NCBI GenBank assembly: GCA_030523805.1
Contig: JAUNHS010000009.1
Span: forward strand, 1-8,408
Origin: Acinetobacter sp.
Lineage (GTDB): Bacteria > Pseudomonadota > Gammaproteobacteria > Pseudomonadales > Moraxellaceae
DNA length: 8,408 nt
Direction: 5' to 3'
The notes under the pieces: model-generated
Database searches by the model: none
The model's input: only the letters and a program-made list of their open reading frames with translations
Told to the model about the DNA's origin: nothing
Shown: positions 6,108-8,408 of the stretch, one piece after another
Layout: the number at the start of each line of letters is the position of its first letter
How positions within the stretch are numbered: position 1 is the first letter of the stretch
Position numbers and translations under genes: made by a program

Positions 6108-6123
6108 TAAACACTTGATGATG
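6091..6123 (+). other. hairpin over the ppx stop codon
   Basis: AAGTGT (6100-6105) pairs with ACACTT (6111-6116) around an AATAA loop. Beyond a small asymmetric internal loop CATCAT (6091-6096) pairs with ATGATG (6118-6123). The ppx TAA lies at 6105-6107. No U-run follows, so it is not a usual terminator. It could stabilise or process the ppx-accA message. It is seen as symmetry only. Confidence 0.3.
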
Positions 6124-6156
6124 GCATGGTTGCGATAGATAAATTAGGTAGATGGA

Positions 6157-6981
6157 ATGAATACACAACATACAACACAAAGTGCTTGGCAAACGGTGCA
6201 AATCGCACGTCATGCCGATCGTCCGCAATTTTTAGATTATGTCAAGGCGTTATTTACTGAATTTGACGAGTTGCATGGCGACCGTTTATTTGGCGATGAT
6301 GGTGCATTAATCGGTGGTTTGGCACGTTTAGATGGACAGCCTGTCGTAGTGATTGGTCAGCAAAAAGGTAAAACGGTGAAAGAGCGTTTGCACCATAATT
6401 TTGGTATGACCAATCCTGAAGGCTACCGTAAGGCACAGCGTTTATGCGATATGGCAGAGCGTTTTCAACTGCCTGTATTGACCTTTATTGATACGATGGG
6501 GGCTTACCCAGGTGTCGGTGCAGAAGAGCGTGGGCAAGCTGAAGCGATTGCGACCAGTTTAGAGCAATTATCGGATTTGAAAGTACCTGTGATTGCGACG
6601 GTGATTGGCGAAGGCGGTTCAGGTGGTGCATTGGCGATTGGCGTTGCTGACCGTGTGGTGATGCTGTCGCACAGTATTTATTCTGTGATTTCGCCTGAAG
6701 GTTGTGCGTCTATTTTGTGGCGTTCGGCAGATAAAGCAGAACAAGCTAGTGAAGCCTTGGCATTAACGGCAAATCGTTTAAAAGACATCGGTATTGTAGA
6801 ATATGTGGTTGATGAAGGCGATGGGGCTCATTTAAATCCTGAACAAGTGATGCAAGATTTAAAACAAGTGCTTAAAACGGCTTTGGCAGAGCTTGAACAA
6901 TTGGATGCAGAACAACGATGCGAAGCACGTTACCAACGTTTAATGAAGTTTGGCAGCAACACTTTAGGCAATCTGTCTTAA
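6157..6981 (+). CDS. accA: acetyl-CoA carboxylase carboxyltransferase, alpha subunit
   Basis: With AccD it transfers the carboxyl group from carboxybiotin on AccB to acetyl-CoA, giving malonyl-CoA, the first committed step of fatty-acid synthesis in the cytoplasm. The 274-residue protein shows the family blocks [27 protein letters not shown], the [20 protein letters not shown] block, the oxyanion/CoA-binding [13 protein letters not shown] (150-162) and [19 protein letters not shown] (from 179). E. coli AccA has 319 residues. The roughly 45-residue helical N-terminal segment is absent here, and the protein begins almost directly with [19 protein letters not shown]. From memory, Acinetobacter AccA is also about 273 residues, so this is probably normal for the lineage. 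AGG lies eight bases before ATG 6157, which supports the start. Its last 64 bases overlap tilS. Confidence 0.96.
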   Translation: MNTQHTTQSAWQTVQIARHADRPQFLDYVKALFTEFDELHGDRLFGDDGALIGGLARLDGQPVVVIGQQKGKTVKERLHHNFGMTNPEGYRKAQRLCDMAERFQLPVLTFIDTMGAYPGVGAEERGQAEAIATSLEQLSDLKVPVIATVIGEGGSGGALAIGVADRVVMLSHSIYSVISPEGCASILWRSADKAEQASEALALTANRLKDIGIVEYVVDEGDGAHLNPEQVMQDLKQVLKTALAELEQLDAEQRCEARYQRLMKFGSNTLGNLS

Positions 6982-8309
6982 CGCAATTACAACAACTTCC
7001 ATCACAAGCACGACTGATTGTGGCGTGCAGTGGTGGTTTAGATTCTTTGCTGTTGCTTTATGTTTTGGCAGCCCTTTGTCCGCAGCGATTGTTTGTGGTA
7101 CACATTGACCATCAACTGCAAAAAGCCAGTGGCACATGGGCAAAGCTTGTAGAGCAACAGTGTCTCGCTTTAAATCTTCCTTATCGTATCGTGCCTGTTT
7201 GTGTGGCACAGCAAGGCAACCTTGAAGCCAATGCACGCTCGGCACGTCAGCAAGCATTTTACAATGAACTACACGCAGGCGATGTGTTGGTATTTGCTCA
7301 TCATCAGCAAGACCAAGCCGAAACAGTGATGTTACGCCTATTATCTGGGGCGGGGGTGCAAGGTTTAGCCGCCATGCGACTGTGGGAGCAACGTGCACAG
7401 CCGTTTTCACATTTTATTTATCGTCCATTTTTAACGCTTTCTCGCTCGCAATTACAGACGTGGGCAGACCATTTGCAGTTGCCTTATGTGCATGATCCGA
7501 TGAATGACGATGTGCATTATGACCGTGTATGGTGTCGGCAGGTGCTGTGGAATGTGTTGGAGCAACGCTTTCCCAAAATGCAACACGCCATCGCACGGAC
7601 TAGTCAAATTATGCACGATGCCGATGAGATTTTGCACGAAGTTGCCATGCAAGATTGGGCAAGTTGTGGCGATAAAAATCATTTAAATATTCAACAATTA
7701 CAACAATTTAGATTAGCTCGCCAACGTCAAATTTTAAGCCTGTGGATGAAAGGCGATGATGATTATCGCCCAAGTTTTGATAAGGTACAACGCTTATTTG
7801 ATGAAGTCATTCATGCTAAAATTGATGCACAATCTTGCTTGTATTTTAATCAATTTTATTATGTACGCTATGCTGATACGTTGTATCGCTATCATCAGCA
7901 GCAATGGCAACAATTTCAACAGTCGCCATCAGCGTTTACATTTTGCCCAACATTGGGGATAAATTTGCACTTAGCCACAGGTGTTTTTACTTTGCAATCA
8001 GGGCAAAAAATCGGTTTAAGCTCGCAATTAATTGGACAACAATTAAGCATTAAAAATCGGCAAGATGGCTTAAAATTACGTTTGTATCAACGGCAAGGGG
8101 CGAAATCGCTGAAAAAGTTTTTGCAAGAGCAAAATATTGAACCTTGGCGACGTTTGGGCGTACAGTTTTTGTATGTGCAAGAGCAATTATTGGGTGTTTT
8201 TACGCCAAAACAGTTTTATATCGTAGCGTCTGATTGGCTAGAGCAGGACGGTTGGTTGCCTGTTTTAGGTCAGAATAATCGTTTAAATGAAGGTGAGCAT
8301 GATGAATAA
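6918..8309 (+). CDS. tilS: tRNA(Ile)-lysidine synthase
   Basis: TilS uses ATP to join lysine to C34 of the CAU-anticodon tRNA-Ile, changing its charging from Met to Ile and its reading from AUG to AUA. The 463-residue protein has an N-type PP-loop domain with [16 protein letters not shown] (SGGLDS at 38-43), VVHIDHQL, and [19 protein letters not shown] (about 126-144). A linker and the C-terminal TilS domains follow. E. coli TilS has 432 residues. The start ATG 6918 lies inside accA, a 64-base overlap in another frame. No ATG, GTG or TTG exists between it and the PP-loop except a GTG only two codons before the motif, so the overlap is needed. No clear Shine-Dalgarno is present; translation is probably coupled to accA. 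The stop overlaps the proC start region. The gene is expected to be essential. Confidence 0.95.
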   Translation: MRSTLPTFNEVWQQHFRQSVLTQLQQLPSQARLIVACSGGLDSLLLLYVLAALCPQRLFVVHIDHQLQKASGTWAKLVEQQCLALNLPYRIVPVCVAQQGNLEANARSARQQAFYNELHAGDVLVFAHHQQDQAETVMLRLLSGAGVQGLAAMRLWEQRAQPFSHFIYRPFLTLSRSQLQTWADHLQLPYVHDPMNDDVHYDRVWCRQVLWNVLEQRFPKMQHAIARTSQIMHDADEILHEVAMQDWASCGDKNHLNIQQLQQFRLARQRQILSLWMKGDDDYRPSFDKVQRLFDEVIHAKIDAQSCLYFNQFYYVRYADTLYRYHQQQWQQFQQSPSAFTFCPTLGINLHLATGVFTLQSGQKIGLSSQLIGQQLSIKNRQDGLKLRLYQRQGAKSLKKFLQEQNIEPWRRLGVQFLYVQEQLLGVFTPKQFYIVASDWLEQDGWLPVLGQNNRLNEGEHDE

Positions 8310-8408
8310 AAAAATTGGTTTTATCGGTGGTGGCAATATGGCTCAAGCCATTATTGGTGGTTTGTTGGCACAAGGGTTTGCGAATGAGCAAATTTTGGTG
8401 TCAGAGCC
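8302..8408 (+). CDS. proC: pyrroline-5-carboxylate reductase, N-terminus (cut by window edge)
   Basis: ProC reduces pyrroline-5-carboxylate to proline with NADPH (or NADH), the last step of proline synthesis in the cytoplasm. Only 35 codons are visible. They read [18 protein letters not shown] and then GGLLAQG, the N-terminal Rossmann-fold nucleotide-binding motif GxGxxxxAIIGGL typical of ProC (E. coli: MEKKIGFIGCGNM). The catalytic C-terminal domain lies outside the window. Two ATGs stand in tandem at 8299 and 8302. AAGG (8290-8293) lies five bases before the first and eight before the second, so both are possible. I chose the second because MNKKIGFIG matches the family start. The reading frame overlaps the end of tilS by 8 (or 11) bases, suggesting coupled translation at the end of the operon visible here. 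Confidence 0.92.
   Translation, partial: MNKKIGFIGGGNMAQAIIGGLLAQGFANEQILVSE

Noticed and set aside
6964..7410. 148-residue minus-strand frame inside tilS
   Set aside because: It is antisense to the conserved PP-loop domain of tilS and has no family features. Shorter antisense frames in proS, rho and ppx were dropped for the same reason.
1..8408. Mobile element, prophage, CRISPR array, tRNA/rRNA or defence system
   Set aside because: No transposase or integrase, no regularly spaced repeats, no cloverleaf-like or rRNA sequence, and no toxin or nuclease-like frame was found. The genes are ordinary core genes in tight order.

Overview
The window reads as core chromosome of a low-GC gammaproteobacterium, most likely Acinetobacter or a close Moraxellaceae relative. 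The clues are the protein sequences (Rho, TrxA, Ppx and ProS all of gammaproteobacterial type), an AccA that lacks the N-terminal extension seen in E. coli, the rho/trxA/ppx arrangement, and AT-rich intergenic DNA. This placement is inferred from remembered family features, not from a search. No insertion sequence, phage gene, tRNA, rRNA, CRISPR array or defence locus is visible.

Layout. Bases 1-1049 (minus strand) hold the 5' part of proS, cut by the window edge. Bases 1203-1577 (plus) encode a small CheY-like protein that has lost its phosphorylation residues. It converges on 1659-1958 (minus), an alanine-rich small lipoprotein, and a strong bidirectional terminator lies between them. Bases 1959-2345 are a very AT-rich gap without a convincing gene. 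Rho (2346-3614) and thioredoxin (3974-4297) follow on the minus strand in the order trxA then rho, as in E. coli. They are separated by a trxA terminator, a good sigma70-type rho promoter and a rho leader of about 225 nt. The leader contains a candidate 32-codon upstream ORF, hairpins and a C-rich, G-poor stretch. Diverging from trxA, ppx (4581-6107), accA (6157-6981), tilS (6918-8309) and proC (8302 to the edge) run on the plus strand as a tightly packed probable operon with two overlaps.

How the genes work together. The plus-strand cluster joins unrelated housekeeping jobs: polyphosphate and possibly (p)ppGpp turnover, fatty-acid initiation, tRNA-Ile lysidine modification and proline synthesis. 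They are probably linked by shared transcription rather than by one pathway. ProS (charges tRNA-Pro) and ProC (makes proline) both concern proline but are at opposite ends and on opposite strands. Rho probably controls its own leader, as it does in E. coli.

Nothing here is clearly a new system. The best leads are the rho leader (upstream ORF whose start codon lies in a hairpin, rut-like stretch, no Shine-Dalgarno for rho), the degenerate receiver protein, and the alanine-rich lipoprotein with a C-terminal lysine.
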